A DNA stretch of 53,227 nucleotides from Candidatus Danuiimicrobium aquiferis (GCA_001804285.1 MHFR01000003.1:1-53227); one strand, 5' to 3'; shown: positions 1-10,080, counted from the first letter of the stretch. Made by a program: numbers and translations. Notes: generated from the letters alone by a model not told the origin.

Positions 1-806
1 CATTACTTGTTGCAGATCCAACCATGTTTGAGACCACACAGTTATAGTTTCCTTCTTCCGCGTCAGCGACATTGGTGATGGTTAACGTAGTGGTTGTGAC
101 ACCCGAATATTTTCCTGCGTTGGACAGAGGACTGGTTCCTTTTCTCCATTGATAAGAGAGAGGAGTAGTGCCGGAAGCAGCGACCGTGAAGGTTGCATTT
201 TGGCCGGGATTTTTTGTCTGACTGACCGGTTGAGTGATAATGACGGGCGCATCGTTTACTGTGAGAGACATGTCATTACTTACTATGGAAGCGACCATGT
301 TAGTGACCACAATGTTGTAGTTTCCTTCCTCCATGTTAGTAACATTGGTGATAGTTAATATGAGGGTGTTGACTCCTGAGTATTTTCCTCCATTAGACAG
401 AGCCGTCGTTCCTTTTCTCCATTGATAGGTGAAAGGACCAGTTCCTCCCGTAACAGTACACGAGAAGGTTGCAGTCTCCCCGGGATTCTTTGTCTGACTG
501 GGCGGTTGACAGTTGAGCACAGGTGGATCGTTTACAGAAAGAGTTGCGTCATTACTGGTTGCCGATCCAACCATATTTGTGACCACAACGTTATAGTTTC
601 CTTCTTCTGCGTTCGCAACGCCTGTGATGGTTAACATGGCGGTGTCGACTTCTGAATATTTTCCGCCATTGGACAGAGGACTCGTTCCTTTTCTCCATTG
701 ATAGGAGAGAGGAGCCGTTCCGGAGGCAACGACTGTGAAGATTGCAGTGTCCCCGGGATTCTTTGTCTGACTGACCGGTTGAGTGGTAATTGTGGGTGGT
801 GTATTT
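1..806 (-). repeat. Tandem Ig-like domain-coding repeats (about 273-276 bp period)
   Basis: Three tandem coding repeats at the 3' part of the giant gene. The same signature (TGTCTGACT on the plus strand) recurs at 215, 491 and 764, giving periods of 276 and 273 bp, that is 92 and 91 codons. Each unit encodes SQTKNPG, YQWRKG, LSN.GKYS and EEGNYN motifs, an Ig-like (I-set type) fold. The array continues past the window edge. High DNA similarity between units suggests recent duplication or recombination. Confidence 0.9.
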
Positions 807-3800
807 AACACGTTAAACATCGCCGTGCAGGTTTTGTCGTTATTCATTACGGGAATAGTAATTTCTGGAGCAGAGCCGACGCATTCGGGTGCGTCACCGG
901 TCCAGGCAGAAAAGGTGTAGCCGGGAGCCGCTTGTACGTTGAAAATGACTTGCTCTGCTGAAAAAACAGCGGACTTAGAAACGCAATCGATTCCACAATT
1001 GATGCGGTTATCGGGGACGGTTGTCGCAACGGTTCCACCCGCCATATAATTCTTGGAAAGGGTTAGCGTAAAGTTGCAGTCGAATTTCCAATTTTGATTA
1101 TTTCCGCTGTCTGCGCTGTCAGTGCCGCAGAGAATAATTTTTTGGCCGGCGCTGGCATTCGAATCTTTGACGTCGACTTTGGAAATAGCGTATGTGCCTG
1201 CCGGGTCGATTTTGATATACCACGGTGAGCCATCCGAAGGAGTGCCGTTACTCGCGATACTTCTAAGTGGGAGGCGGCCGACGGCCGGTGCGGTTCGGGT
1301 AAACGACGTTGAAAGCGTTAACAAGCCTTTAATTGTCTGTGTCGATCCTGCTTCGAAATATAAAATTCCCGTCACCGGGTTTCCTTGCCCACCCGTCGTT
1401 TTTGTTAAGTTGTAAAATGTAGTTGATCCGTAGATGGCTTGCTGTTTTTTATGAACACCAGTCATTGGCGTAAGTATAACGGTTGAAGTACCGGGAATGA
1501 AAGCGGCCGGATCAGATGACCTCCAGTTCCAGTTGACGGTAATCGCGTTGATGCCATCCGCCAGAAATTGAGAGCCGGTTTCCAAGTACACACTATGTGT
1601 GACAAGTATATTGTATTTGGGTGTGCTGTTTGGATAAAGCAGTTGGGAATCTGTTTCCAATATCAGATTCCGCTCCTGATTTGTAAACGTTATATTCGAA
1701 TCCGGTATGAAGTGTTTTCCGCTTTGTATCCGCAAGTCGCAATAGTCCACAGTGAGAGTGGTGTTTGAAGCATTATAAGAATAACAAAGCAAGTCGCTTG
1801 GTACAACAGCGCTTGCGCTTTTTAATAATGTTTTTGTTATTCCCAGGGCGCGCGTTTCATGAGAAATGGTCAGTGTGTTATTTCGCATCACGATGTTTTC
1901 AATCGATGAAACAGCGTCTTTTGCCATCGTGACATAGTTTGCCAGACCGGCGGTATAAAGAAGAACCGGTTGACCGGCGTCGATGGATGTGACCGGGAAG
2001 TTAAATGTTCCGTCGGCCGCGGTATTCTGAGTTGTGATCGGGCTGCCGTTGATGGAGAGATTCACGGGAACATTCACTTGCCGTTCTGTTCCCCCTTTGT
2101 CAAAAACCGTTCCGGAAATCTCAACGCCTTGGTTCTCAACCACATTGATGGTGATCGTGCCTGAATCAGAAAATTGACCGTCGTAAGCTTCATAAGTAAA
2201 AGAAGTATACGGAGATGCGATTTCATTTGGCAATGGAGTATATTTAACCGTGGTGCCTTGGGTTAATAGGTAAGGGAGTGCAATGATGTCGGTAGTTCCC
2301 TCTCTGAGAGTTCCTTTTCCGGGCTTTGAAGTGATGTAGTAGTCCAGCGAAAGAGAAGCAGTTTCCGCGTCTGAAGCAAGCTCAGAAAGATTAATCGGAT
2401 TATCTTGGCTGTTTTTAGTAAACGTCAGCTCGGCGTCGTCCGCAATCGGGCGTGTATTATCCGTGAGGATGACAGTGAGCGTATATTCAGGTGATACATT
2501 CTGCGTGTTATCACTTGCTTGATAATCGATCGTGACAGTATGAGGATACGAAGGAAACGTCGGCCAAGCCGCGGTCCACGTTGCTTGATCTGATGGCCAA
2601 TCCGCCCATTCGTAATCGCTTAAAGGCAGGTTCGTCTTTATCCGGAGATGTTGAGGGCCGCTTCCCGGAACAGCCGGAGAAGTTCCCGAGAGTTCCGGAT
2701 CGACGACTTTTAATTTCAGGATTTCATTTTTCGGGATGTAGACAGTGCTGATCGGAGTGCAAGGTTGCACCGGGCACGATATCGGTGTCCATCCTTCTTG
2801 CTTCACTTGATTTTTAAAGCTGGCATAGTTCACCCCCGGCGCTGTTGCGTCAATCCCAAAATCGTAGGTGTATACAAACTTGTTGTAGTTAATATGATCG
2901 ATTGCCCATGCACGGATGGTGTAGAGGCCTTCGGGACGTAAGGTGATGCCGTCGGACTGTAGTTTGAGTGAAATTGGTTCGGAGCTGTCATAATTCAAAA
3001 AATTAGTCAAAGAAGGGTCGTCAATCGTGTAACGGATTTTTTCGACACCGGTTTGCGCCAGAGTGGAAAGCATCGGGCAAGTTTTTTCCGGCGGTTGGCC
3101 GTGACTGTCATTGATATACGGATGCTGAAGTATACTTTCATCCGGTTCTTGATATAAGAAAAGCTTCTTGATGACAATGGTCCAATCGCGTTGTAGCCGG
3201 AGATAAAACGTATCGAGCAGGATTTTATTTCCGAAAGAAGATCCGTTTTCTGCATTCCAAAGCCCGTGGTTTTGGTTGTAGTCTGGGTCCGGGGTGTTGA
3301 CTCCATTCATTAAAGGAATTTTAATGGCACCCGGATAACAACTTCCCGATGTGTTCAACGCTTTTCTCAGATCGCACATAAATAGCGATCCGTAATTGCC
3401 ATCGGCCCATGTGATATAACGGTCAGAAACGGCGAGGGTGCCACTTCTGATATTACTCGTACTGTAATTAGTGACCTTCCGTTCGACGGGGTCGTCCCCA
3501 TTTCCGAAAATTCCGTCGGCGCCCGCTTCATACATATAAACGTTATTATCTTCTTTGAGATAAACGATTCGATTGTCATAAATGGAAGGATCGGCGCCTT
3601 TGTCTGTAATTTCCACGCGATTCGCTGTGTCAGAACACAGTTGTTCTGCCGGAAGTTTCTCAAGGTCGCAGAGAAGAACCACAACGGGAGAAGTAGGATC
3701 AGTAGCAATGCGATGCCCTTGCCATACCATTTTATTTTTATAAATTTGATGTTGCCAACCAGCGCTTCCAGCCCCATTTCTTAACAGGATGCGAGAGGCG

Positions 3801-6800
3801 TGGTTTGGATAACATCCGCCGGACGGTTCGTTATTTTTTGTGATTTGACAGGTGTAAATACCGCCGTTTTGCTGTGCATCATAAATAATTCTATCGTCTG
3901 AGAGTTTAATCATTGACGGGGAATAGTCCAAAAGTTTAGTCGATTGCGGAGTATTGATATTATAATAATAAACTCCGGCATCGCCTTGCAGCTTTGTGTA
4001 TACGATGTAGTTGTCTGATATGGTTTGAAACATTTCTCCTTCCGGAGATTGGGTGATGTTGATGTTCTCATGGGTAAAAGAATTATGGAAATAAATATCA
4101 CCCCACTTAGACGGGTCGACTTCTCCGTCACTGTCCCAGCTTAATATTGCTCCAAATGTATAGCCGCGCCTTGACAGCGCCGGTTTGGAATCGACGTCAT
4201 AAATATTATCATAGCGGTATGGTTGTGAAATGAAATCGGCTGCGAGTTTATAGGTCAGGCCGTCCGGAAGGTTTTTGGTTTCCCAGCGCAATCCTCCGCG
4301 GCACCGGGTGAAATCATTAATCCCGGTCAGGTTGGGGATAAGGGCTGTTTTATAGCAGTTGTCATGCCAAGTGGGATCCGCTTTACATTCATTATAATAG
4401 TCAAAGTCATTGCCTGATCCATCTGCGTCTGTTCCATCGACGTCGACGTCACCGTCGCCGTCCATATCGAGGAGAATGGCCTTGTCTGTGGCTGAAAGTT
4501 TGATTTTCGTAGCGGACCCAATTTGAAGATATTTTGGGTTGTCCGCGTTCGAGGGATAGCACTCCGGATCGCATTTAAGCCGCGTGATCGGAGGAGCGTC
4601 ATCTGCGGTAAATGAGGCAACGATTTGGAAGTTTTCAACAGGATTAGGGGCGGGGTCAGACAAGGGAAATTCATATGCGCGGCGCGTGGTTCCGGTCAAG
4701 GAGTTGGTAATATCGTCAAATCCACCGTCTGACAAAGGCGGCGGCGGCAGCCCGGTAAAAGTTTTTTTCTGTGCAGACACAAGCGCCCCTTGGGTTTCGG
4801 GCGCGAAATAAATACTGGGCGGATTCGCTGCGTCGTAGACGAAGGCAAAACAGATTTCTTTGTAATCCGGGTCGCCCTCGTAATCACAGTCAAACGTCTT
4901 TGTAATATTGTTGCCTGCGACGATGGTCCCGTGGTTAAAGGCTTTGTCGACGATCGCATGGATGATGGAAATGTTTCCGGTGCCATCCATAAAATTTGCA
5001 GTGATTTCCTTGTCATGATTCATGAAAAGAGAAGTTGGATTTTCCGCGGTAACAAAATCTTCAAAGGTATAAAGATCTGTGCCAGTCCAATTAACAAATG
5101 GATCGTCTCCTGCGATGGCTTCTAAATTGACCGTTGTTCCGCGTGCTATGGTATACATTTTCGGGAACGGTCTGGGAATCTCTACATTATCCTTTTTCAC
5201 GATGCCGGTTGCATTTGTATTGTTGACGGTCAGGGTGACGTTTCCCGGCGCCCCATAAATAAAATGCGCTGTAACCGTTTTGTCACCGGTCAAGGCCAAC
5301 TTTTCAGTTTCGATATTTCCCGTGTCGGCATCTATTCCCTGTAAATCTCCGCTCCATCCTGCGAAATAATAATTGGTATTTGGGATGGCCGTTAAACGGA
5401 TTCTCTCAAATGGCGGTTTCTTAATATATTCCAGGAGTCCATCAGATTCATGCGGTATGCCGACTGGGCTGGAACCCCTGACTTGTACGCATCCATTACC
5501 ACCGCTTGGAATAGTTGGATTCTCTGTACTATAGTTATCACATAGTGCTTTCGTGAGTAATGGACCCCCACCTGGTTCGAGAACGGCTTTAACCGTTAAC
5601 CCGTAATAACTGTAAGGATCGAATTCATACGCTCCAAAATCGTTTTCAGGGCGGAACCACGGCGGTTCCCGGTTTCCATCTGTTGGCCGCGGGGTTCCTT
5701 TAATGTCATAATCGGACGGGAAAGGATTCTCCGGATCATAAGATTTAAAGTCATATTCCCTCAGGTAATGCAGCCAATTTCGTTGAGCTCCAAAATCAAT
5801 GACTAAGCTGCCAAAAGGGAGTTCCGGTTTTGAAAATTCTAAAGAATAGTTATCGGTTACATCTCCGCTTCCGTTTAAGTCCATTAACTCACATTCCCCG
5901 GTGAGCGGGCTTACACAGTCCATAAGGTATTTAATGTGGCCACTATTGTTATCGGTACCTAAATCATCATAAAAAACAGTAAAATCTTCCGTTATTGGTT
6001 GGCCTAAATACCCGGTGCGTTGTGCCCACCGCCCAAAAGAAGGCATCACGTGTTTTAAATATGCTTCTGAATATTTTTCATAGACGATCCACGGATTAAT
6101 ACTTAAGTTGTTCAAGAAGGGATACTCCGGAATAAATTGACGGGGGACGTCGTCTCTCTGGCCATATTTGGGGTCATAGCCCGAGGCGCCTGGTTCAGGG
6201 GGCCAACTCGGATATTTTCCCTCGATATCCGACCCGCGCACAAAAGATCCGGCGTTAATGTTACATATTTCATCACCGGTCGATCCTTCGGTGTTTTTAT
6301 TGGTAAGGCAGCTTGGGGTATTAACGCATTGAATCGCCGGTAACGGATCGCATTCCGCAGCGGGTGTGTTGCCCGGTCCGCCGTTTCCCCACAGGATTGA
6401 ATCAAAAATAATAACAGGCGGAAAGATAAATTGATTCGTTGCCTCAAGGGTTAACGGGATATTTTCATTGAGGAGAGCATTTCCTATCCGGGCGTTATTT
6501 TCATATAAGGTAGAAAGGAATATTTTGGCATCGGCTTCCTTAAAATTATAAATAGCGCCGCCTTTATTAAGGGCTTTGTTTTTTGTAAAGACAGAATTGA
6601 TAACATTAAATGCCGTCCGGTAATCGTGCGAACAGGCGCCCGGCATGGATGACATTCTCCGGAGGCATGTCCAGATCTTTATTTTGGAACACAACAATTT
6701 CGTTGGATCGTTCGGATCCGGTGTATTCGGATTGCCTAAGCATTTCTCACAGTTATCGAAATAGCCAGGATTCTCATTTTCAATTCCTTCCCACAAATTT

Positions 6801-8683
6801 TGAGCGGTTGCATTATCTTCATAATTTCCGGCGTCCAGCTGATCGTTATAGCAACCTTCATTTGCGATGGCGCCGCCGTCAAAAGCAGAATTGCCCGTAA
6901 ATTTACAAGCGTTGATTAGGGGTGCGCTTTTAAAATTATAAATGGCGCCCCCGATGCCGAGCTCATTTGATCCCGAGGCGGTCGTTCCGTTATTTTCAAA
7001 CGTGGATTTTGCAATGGTATTTCTGGAATAAAAGTTCGCAATAGCTCCGCCGCCCAGATCCGCGTAGTTATCTTTGAAGCGGACGTTTTCAATCCGCGCC
7101 CTTCCCAAAAGATCTGTTGTACTCGGGCCGCGGAAACTGAGAATACCGCCGCCGTACCCATTTGGGGCATAGCTGTCCTGAATGGTAATCCCGTTGAGTT
7201 TGGAAGAACTGGATAATCCGTGCATGACAATCGCGCGGCCCGTTTCGTCGCAATGGGAAGTGGTATATTCAGGATCGCTTGGTTGATATGTTTTGCATAA
7301 CTCTCCGTTTCTGCGGCTTCCTTTGATAATGGTCTCATTGTTTTCCGGATCCGGAGAAGTGTTTACGCAGGTAGCCGGAAAACCGCCTTGAATATATACG
7401 TTTTTATTGGTCCAGGTAAAATAGTTTGGAACGGTATCATTGCGCACTTGAGGTGGAAGCGTATTGGTGTCCAGTACGTTTATTGTTGGAGGATTCCCGT
7501 AGGCTGAGTAATAATCGGATGGATAATAGGGATCAGTATCGAATTGTTTTGGTTTATACTCGCCGCGTACAATGCAAATTTTTTTGTTAGCTTCCGTATG
7601 GTCAAACGCGTATTGAAGGTTATTATATATTTTTTTGGAAGAATCATTAGGGCATGATAAGTCACCGAGTCGGATTATCTCTCCGGGCCCGGAAGGGGGG
7701 CGAACCCATGTATCACATCCGGTTTCGGTAGGTAGCAGCTCGATGTTTTTGATGATGATATAGGTTAATGGTAGTTGTTCGTAAATAGTTGCAAGGGGAT
7801 CCTCCACGTTGTTGACAAGGTCTATAATGTCGGCCTTGTCTGCGTTAGTGGCTTTAATGACAATCGTATAAGGGGTGTTCTGTTTTAATGGGATATATTC
7901 AAACTGTCCGGAATCTCTGGGGGTTATGTTAATGCAGCTAATGTCCGTTATTTTATGAGTTATGGGATCCTCGATCGGGAGAGCATCTTTGCATTCGCAA
8001 TGGAACTGAGAAGGATATCCGAGAGGCACTGGCTTGTGGCCAGGAATACAGTCAGCTTCAGTGGTCGTTGATTTTGTTCTTAATTCTATCGGAGCAAACT
8101 CAGTCCAAAAATCCCAAATATATCCTCCATTTCCGTCGTCTGAGGGCGTACCTTGATCTTCATCTGGTGGAACTTTCCAGCCTGGTTCTTTGTTTTGCTC
8201 GTAAACATCAAAGGTAAGTTCCGGTTTTGGATCCCGGGTTTCTCCAGAATGATTTATAGCATTACCAGCTCCGTCAGTCTCGATTTCCATGCCGTCTAAT
8301 CCAAAATCGCAAATCGGTTGAGTATCACTGCAGCTTTCCCCTGAGTTATAGTTTTTTACTATGCCTCCGGGGGCTGCATATGCGGACGGGATTTCGGCTT
8401 TTATTTTCGGAAGCGATTCGGAAATTTTTTGAGATACCGGTTCCGGTTTTGATTTTTCAACTGCCGAAGGCGGCGCGTCTAATTTATTTTTTTCGACCGC
8501 GGCCGGACGGACCGGCGGCACGAATGTAATTTGATACGGGCACGCGAGCGTGAGCGCAAGCGCGATCGCGATGATTTTATTTGCGAATAAAAATGCGGGT
8601 TTGAAATCGGGATAATTTTTCATGGGTTTGGAACCGTCCTTTTCGGAAAATTTTTTATAAATTTTAAATAAAAATGAATTCAT
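1..8683 (-). CDS. Giant multidomain secreted/surface protein (3' end beyond window)
   Basis: One open frame runs from an ATG at 8683 to the left edge without a stop (2894 codons seen), preceded by a good Shine-Dalgarno (AAAAGGA, 5 nt spacing). An N-terminal hydrophobic stretch (about residues 29-56) looks like a signal peptide with a long n-region. Then, by eye: a GGA(I)-rich right-handed beta-helix region like polymorphic outer-membrane proteins (about 340-750); two InlB B-type repeats ending in AGW/NW...HF or NF (about 1090-1236); a dockerin/EF-hand-like acidic loop (DMDGDGDVDVDG, about 1405); a beta-propeller-like stretch with recurring YIVY/RIVY/YITW strands (about 1520-1785); a cadherin/Big_9-like domain (about 2075-2185); a carboxypeptidase-regulatory-like domain (about 2186-2240); a third InlB-type repeat (about 2536-2624); then at least three tandem Ig-like domains of 91-92 residues with SYQWRKG and EEGNYNVVV motifs. 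Role inferred: extracellular adhesin or surface scaffold. No catalytic domain was recognised. Confidence 0.88.
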   Translation of the reverse strand, partial: MNSFLFKIYKKFSEKDGSKPMKNYPDFKPAFLFANKIIAIALALTLACPYQITFVPPVRPAAVEKNKLDAPPSAVEKSKPEPVSQKISESLPKIKAEIPSAYAAPGGIVKNYNSGESCSDTQPICDFGLDGMEIETDGAGNAINHSGETRDPKPELTFDVYEQNKEPGWKVPPDEDQGTPSDDGNGGYIWDFWTEFAPIELRTKSTTTEADCIPGHKPVPLGYPSQFHCECKDALPIEDPITHKITDISCINITPRDSGQFEYIPLKQNTPYTIVIKATNADKADIIDLVNNVEDPLATIYEQLPLTYIIIKNIELLPTETGCDTWVRPPSGPGEIIRLGDLSCPNDSSKKIYNNLQYAFDHTEANKKICIVRGEYKPKQFDTDPYYPSDYYSAYGNPPTINVLDTNTLPPQVRNDTVPNYFTWTNKNVYIQGGFPATCVNTSPDPENNETIIKGSRRNGELCKTYQPSDPEYTTSHCDETGRAIVMHGLSSSSKLNGITIQDSYAPNGYGGGILSFRGPSTTDLLGRARIENVRFKDNYADLGGGAIANFYSRNTIAKSTFENNGTTASGSNELGIGGAIYNFKSAPLINACKFTGNSAFDGGAIANEGCYNDQLDAGNYEDNATAQNLWEGIENENPGYFDNCEKCLGNPNTPDPNDPTKLLCSKIKIWTCLRRMSSMPGACSHDYRTAFNVINSVFTKNKALNKGGAIYNFKEADAKIFLSTLYENNARIGNALLNENIPLTLEATNQFIFPPVIIFDSILWGNGGPGNTPAAECDPLPAIQCVNTPSCLTNKNTEGSTGDEICNINAGSFVRGSDIEGKYPSWPPEPGASGYDPKYGQRDDVPRQFIPEYPFLNNLSINPWIVYEKYSEAYLKHVMPSFGRWAQRTGYLGQPITEDFTVFYDDLGTDNNSGHIKYLMDCVSPLTGECELMDLNGSGDVTDNYSLEFSKPELPFGSLVIDFGAQRNWLHYLREYDFKSYDPENPFPSDYDIKGTPRPTDGNREPPWFRPENDFGAYEFDPYSYYGLTVKAVLEPGGGPLLTKALCDNYSTENPTIPSGGNGCVQVRGSSPVGIPHESDGLLEYIKKPPFERIRLTAIPNTNYYFAGWSGDLQGIDADTGNIETEKLALTGDKTVTAHFIYGAPGNVTLTVNNTNATGIVKKDNVEIPRPFPKMYTIARGTTVNLEAIAGDDPFVNWTGTDLYTFEDFVTAENPTSLFMNHDKEITANFMDGTGNISIIHAIVDKAFNHGTIVAGNNITKTFDCDYEGDPDYKEICFAFVYDAANPPSIYFAPETQGALVSAQKKTFTGLPPPPLSDGGFDDITNSLTGTTRRAYEFPLSDPAPNPVENFQIVASFTADDAPPITRLKCDPECYPSNADNPKYLQIGSATKIKLSATDKAILLDMDGDGDVDVDGTDADGSGNDFDYYNECKADPTWHDNCYKTALIPNLTGINDFTRCRGGLRWETKNLPDGLTYKLAADFISQPYRYDNIYDVDSKPALSRRGYTFGAILSWDSDGEVDPSKWGDIYFHNSFTHENINITQSPEGEMFQTISDNYIVYTKLQGDAGVYYYNINTPQSTKLLDYSPSMIKLSDDRIIYDAQQNGGIYTCQITKNNEPSGGCYPNHASRILLRNGAGSAGWQHQIYKNKMVWQGHRIATDPTSPVVVLLCDLEKLPAEQLCSDTANRVEITDKGADPSIYDNRIVYLKEDNNVYMYEAGADGIFGNGDDPVERKVTNYSTSNIRSGTLAVSDRYITWADGNYGSLFMCDLRKALNTSGSCYPGAIKIPLMNGVNTPDPDYNQNHGLWNAENGSSFGNKILLDTFYLRLQRDWTIVIKKLFLYQEPDESILQHPYINDSHGQPPEKTCPMLSTLAQTGVEKIRYTIDDPSLTNFLNYDSSEPISLKLQSDGITLRPEGLYTIRAWAIDHINYNKFVYTYDFGIDATAPGVNYASFKNQVKQEGWTPISCPVQPCTPISTVYIPKNEILKLKVVDPELSGTSPAVPGSGPQHLRIKTNLPLSDYEWADWPSDQATWTAAWPTFPSYPHTVTIDYQASDNTQNVSPEYTLTVILTDNTRPIADDAELTFTKNSQDNPINLSELASDAETASLSLDYYITSKPGKGTLREGTTDIIALPYLLTQGTTVKYTPLPNEIASPYTSFTYEAYDGQFSDSGTITINVVENQGVEISGTVFDKGGTERQVNVPVNLSINGSPITTQNTAADGTFNFPVTSIDAGQPVLLYTAGLANYVTMAKDAVSSIENIVMRNNTLTISHETRALGITKTLLKSASAVVPSDLLCYSYNASNTTLTVDYCDLRIQSGKHFIPDSNITFTNQERNLILETDSQLLYPNSTPKYNILVTHSVYLETGSQFLADGINAITVNWNWRSSDPAAFIPGTSTVILTPMTGVHKKQQAIYGSTTFYNLTKTTGGQGNPVTGILYFEAGSTQTIKGLLTLSTSFTRTAPAVGRLPLRSIASNGTPSDGSPWYIKIDPAGTYAISKVDVKDSNASAGQKIILCGTDSADSGNNQNWKFDCNFTLTLSKNYMAGGTVATTVPDNRINCGIDCVSKSAVFSAEQVIFNVQAAPGYTFSAWTGDAPECVGSAPEITIPVMNNDKTCTAMFNVLNTPPTITTQPVSQTKNPGDTAIFTVVASGTAPLSYQWRKGTSPLSNGGKYSEVDTAMLTITGVANAEEGNYNVVVTNMVGSATSNDATLSVNDPPVLNCQPPSQTKNPGETATFSCTVTGGTGPFTYQWRKGTTALSNGGKYSGVNTLILTITNVTNMEEGNYNIVVTNMVASIVSNDMSLTVNDAPVIITQPVSQTKNPGQNATFTVAASGTTPLSYQWRKGTSPLSNAGKYSGVTTTTLTITNVADAEEGNYNCVVSNMVGSATSN

Positions 8684-8725
8684 AAAAATCCTTTTGAAAT
8701 TAAACACCGTACAATCTCACAAAAA

Positions 8726-8754
8726 AATATACCTGCAGATGATCGCGTATGCAA
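8726..8754 (-). promoter_or_regulatory. Putative sigma-70 type promoter of the giant surface gene
   Basis: On the minus strand TTGCAT (8754-8749) and TATATT (8731-8726) are separated by 17 bp, about 40 bp upstream of the ATG at 8683. It is a near-consensus housekeeping promoter found by eye only. Confidence 0.5.
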
Positions 8755-9136
8755 TAAAGCCGCGAAGAAATTTACGGATTATAAATGGGTGAAAAAAGTC
8801 GGATTGGGAGATGAAATATGCGGTTGGGACTAATTAAAAATCCGAAGTGGCCGGGTGGATTATTAGAAGGGGAAAGACTTCCTGAAGTGCGAAAGGAAGT
8901 AAAAAATGGGAACTAATTTTAAAAAATTTTCGGGAAATCTTGCTTTTTTGGAAACAGCACATGCAATAAAGGTGTCCGCCGGGGACAGCGCCCTAAAATA
9001 CTAAAATAGGGCGCTGTCCCCTTGAAGCCAAACTTGAGAACCGGTCCATCAAATGTTAGAATGGTCAACATTCGAAGTCTGGCACCTCGGCGGAGCAGCC
9101 CTTTAGGGTGAGGACAGGCTTCAGGGGGAGGGTTTT
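8755..9136. other. Intergenic region between divergent genes
   Basis: About 380 bp between the giant minus-strand gene's promoter and the plus-strand tRNA-binding protein gene. It holds a strong hairpin at 8981-9021 and otherwise AT-rich sequence. A 32-codon ORF (near 8818-8916) has no convincing support. I recognise no RNA family in 9022-9120. Confidence 0.5.
8981..9021. repeat. GGGGACAG-type inverted repeat (15-bp perfect stem)
   Basis: GGGGACAGCGCCCTA at 8981-8995 and its exact reverse complement at 9007-9021 enclose an 11-nt AT-rich loop. The outer GGGGACAG/CTGTCCCC ends recur in the hairpin at 46950-46989, and a GGGGACAG sequence also borders the MITE copy near 34800, so this belongs to a dispersed REP-like family. 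It lacks a T-tract, so it is not an obvious terminator. Confidence 0.7.
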
Positions 9137-9457
9137 ATGGTGACTTTTGTGGAATTTCAAAATTTAGATATTCGAACGGCCAAGATTTTAGAGGTAATTC
9201 CGCACCCGAATGCGGACCGCCTTTATGTGCTCAAAATCGAAGTGGGTGAAGAGCAGAAGCAGTTGGTTGCCGGTATCCGGAAATGGTATACGCCCGAGGA
9301 ATTGATCGGGAAAATGATTGTGATTATTAACAATTTAGAACCCGCCACGATTCGTGGCGTTGAGTCTCAGGGAATGCTTCTCGCTGCAGGGGATGACGAG
9401 CGTGTGGTGATTCTGACGACGGAGCGCGAGATTAAATCGGGAGCGAGGATTAAATAA
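9137..9457 (+). CDS. Stand-alone tRNA-binding domain protein (MetRS beta / CsaA-like)
   Basis: A 106-residue protein consisting of one EMAPII/OB-fold tRNA-binding domain. Visible motifs are the N-terminal DIRTAKILEVIPHPNADRLY and the C-terminal RGVESQGMLLAA characteristic of the MetRS C-terminal domain and of CsaA/Trbp111-type proteins. It may act in trans with methionyl-tRNA synthetase or as a structure-specific tRNA chaperone in the cytoplasm. The start is supported by a strong GGGGGAGGG a few bases upstream. MetRS itself is not in the window, so the exact partner is unknown. Confidence 0.85.
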   Translation: MVTFVEFQNLDIRTAKILEVIPHPNADRLYVLKIEVGEEQKQLVAGIRKWYTPEELIGKMIVIINNLEPATIRGVESQGMLLAAGDDERVVILTTEREIKSGARIK

Positions 9458-9506
9458 GTCAAATGAGCGCTCGATCTTACGGTACGTAAGTCGATGCGCG
9501 AATTTG

Positions 9507-9567
9507 ATCCCCGAATGTTTTTGTCGGGGATCCATGGATTCCCGCTTGAAGCATGCGGGAATGACAG
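9507..9567. repeat. Dispersed GATTCCCGC...GCGGGAATGAC repeat, partial copy
   Basis: Two adjacent hairpins (GATCCCCGAA...TCGGGGATCC and ATTCCCGC...GCGGGAAT) typical of a palindromic repeat family. Other copies lie at 10828, 16335, 19875, 32148 and 35013, and the same hairpins occur inside the MITE copies. The usual left end GTCAT is missing here. It sits between two convergent genes. Confidence 0.7.
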
Positions 9568-9579
9568 GATTTGGTTCCA

Positions 9580-9978
9580 TTAGAAACTAAACTCCGGAAG
9601 GTTCAATTCTTTCAGGAATGGAAGCGTTGTCTGAAGTGCGAGAGTGGCCTGCCAGTGAACGAATAAGATAAATACAATGACAGCAAGCAGCATCATGTAT
9701 TTCATAATGCCCGGCTCTTCGGTGATTCTCCGGAACCAATATCCCACCAGGCCAAAGTAAAGAAGATTGATCGGTGCGACAAAAACGAGTTCATTGATGA
9801 ACGGGGAAAGAGACAAAAACACGAATTTGGCTTCAACCCAATTTGCGGCGCAAAGAACGGGGCTGAGGAGAATAATCAAAACGGGATGAGCTTCGGCGTA
9901 CCAGAGCAGGATTTCAAGCCCTGCGCCGAATACCATCAATAATATGACGAATAGAAATCTTCTCGTTTGATAAGACAT
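9580..9978 (-). CDS. Small integral membrane protein, unknown function
   Basis: 132 residues with about four hydrophobic segments (around 7-25, 31-46, 57-80 and 92-110), few charged residues and no recognised motif. Starts at ATG 9978 with only a weak ribosome-binding site. It is transcribed convergently with the tRNA-binding protein gene and divergently from the DUF1015 gene. No function can be given. Confidence 0.65.
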   Translation of the reverse strand: MSYQTRRFLFVILLMVFGAGLEILLWYAEAHPVLIILLSPVLCAANWVEAKFVFLSLSPFINELVFVAPINLLYFGLVGYWFRRITEEPGIMKYMMLLAVIVFILFVHWQATLALQTTLPFLKELNLPEFSF

Positions 9979-10080
9979 CGTGGTAAAATACTCACTTTAA
10001 TTTAGAGTCAGTTTACAACGGCTTATCGATATTTGTCAATTTATAACAACGCTTGGAGAAACAAAAAGGAGAACCAATCC

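Noticed and set aside
8818-8916. Short plus-strand ORF (about 32 codons) in the first intergenic region
   Set aside because: Too short, no clear start signal and no recognisable sequence.
9075-9125. Possible structured RNA (SRP-like or leader RNA) before the tRNA-binding protein gene
   Set aside because: A GC-rich stretch with some pairing, but none of the conserved motifs of SRP RNA, T-box or known riboswitches could be matched.
7480-9580. Several short ORFs on both strands in and around the giant gene
   Set aside because: Inside the giant gene they are shadows of one continuous minus-strand frame; the minus-strand ORF at 9335-9580 is antisense to the tRNA-binding gene and the repeat.
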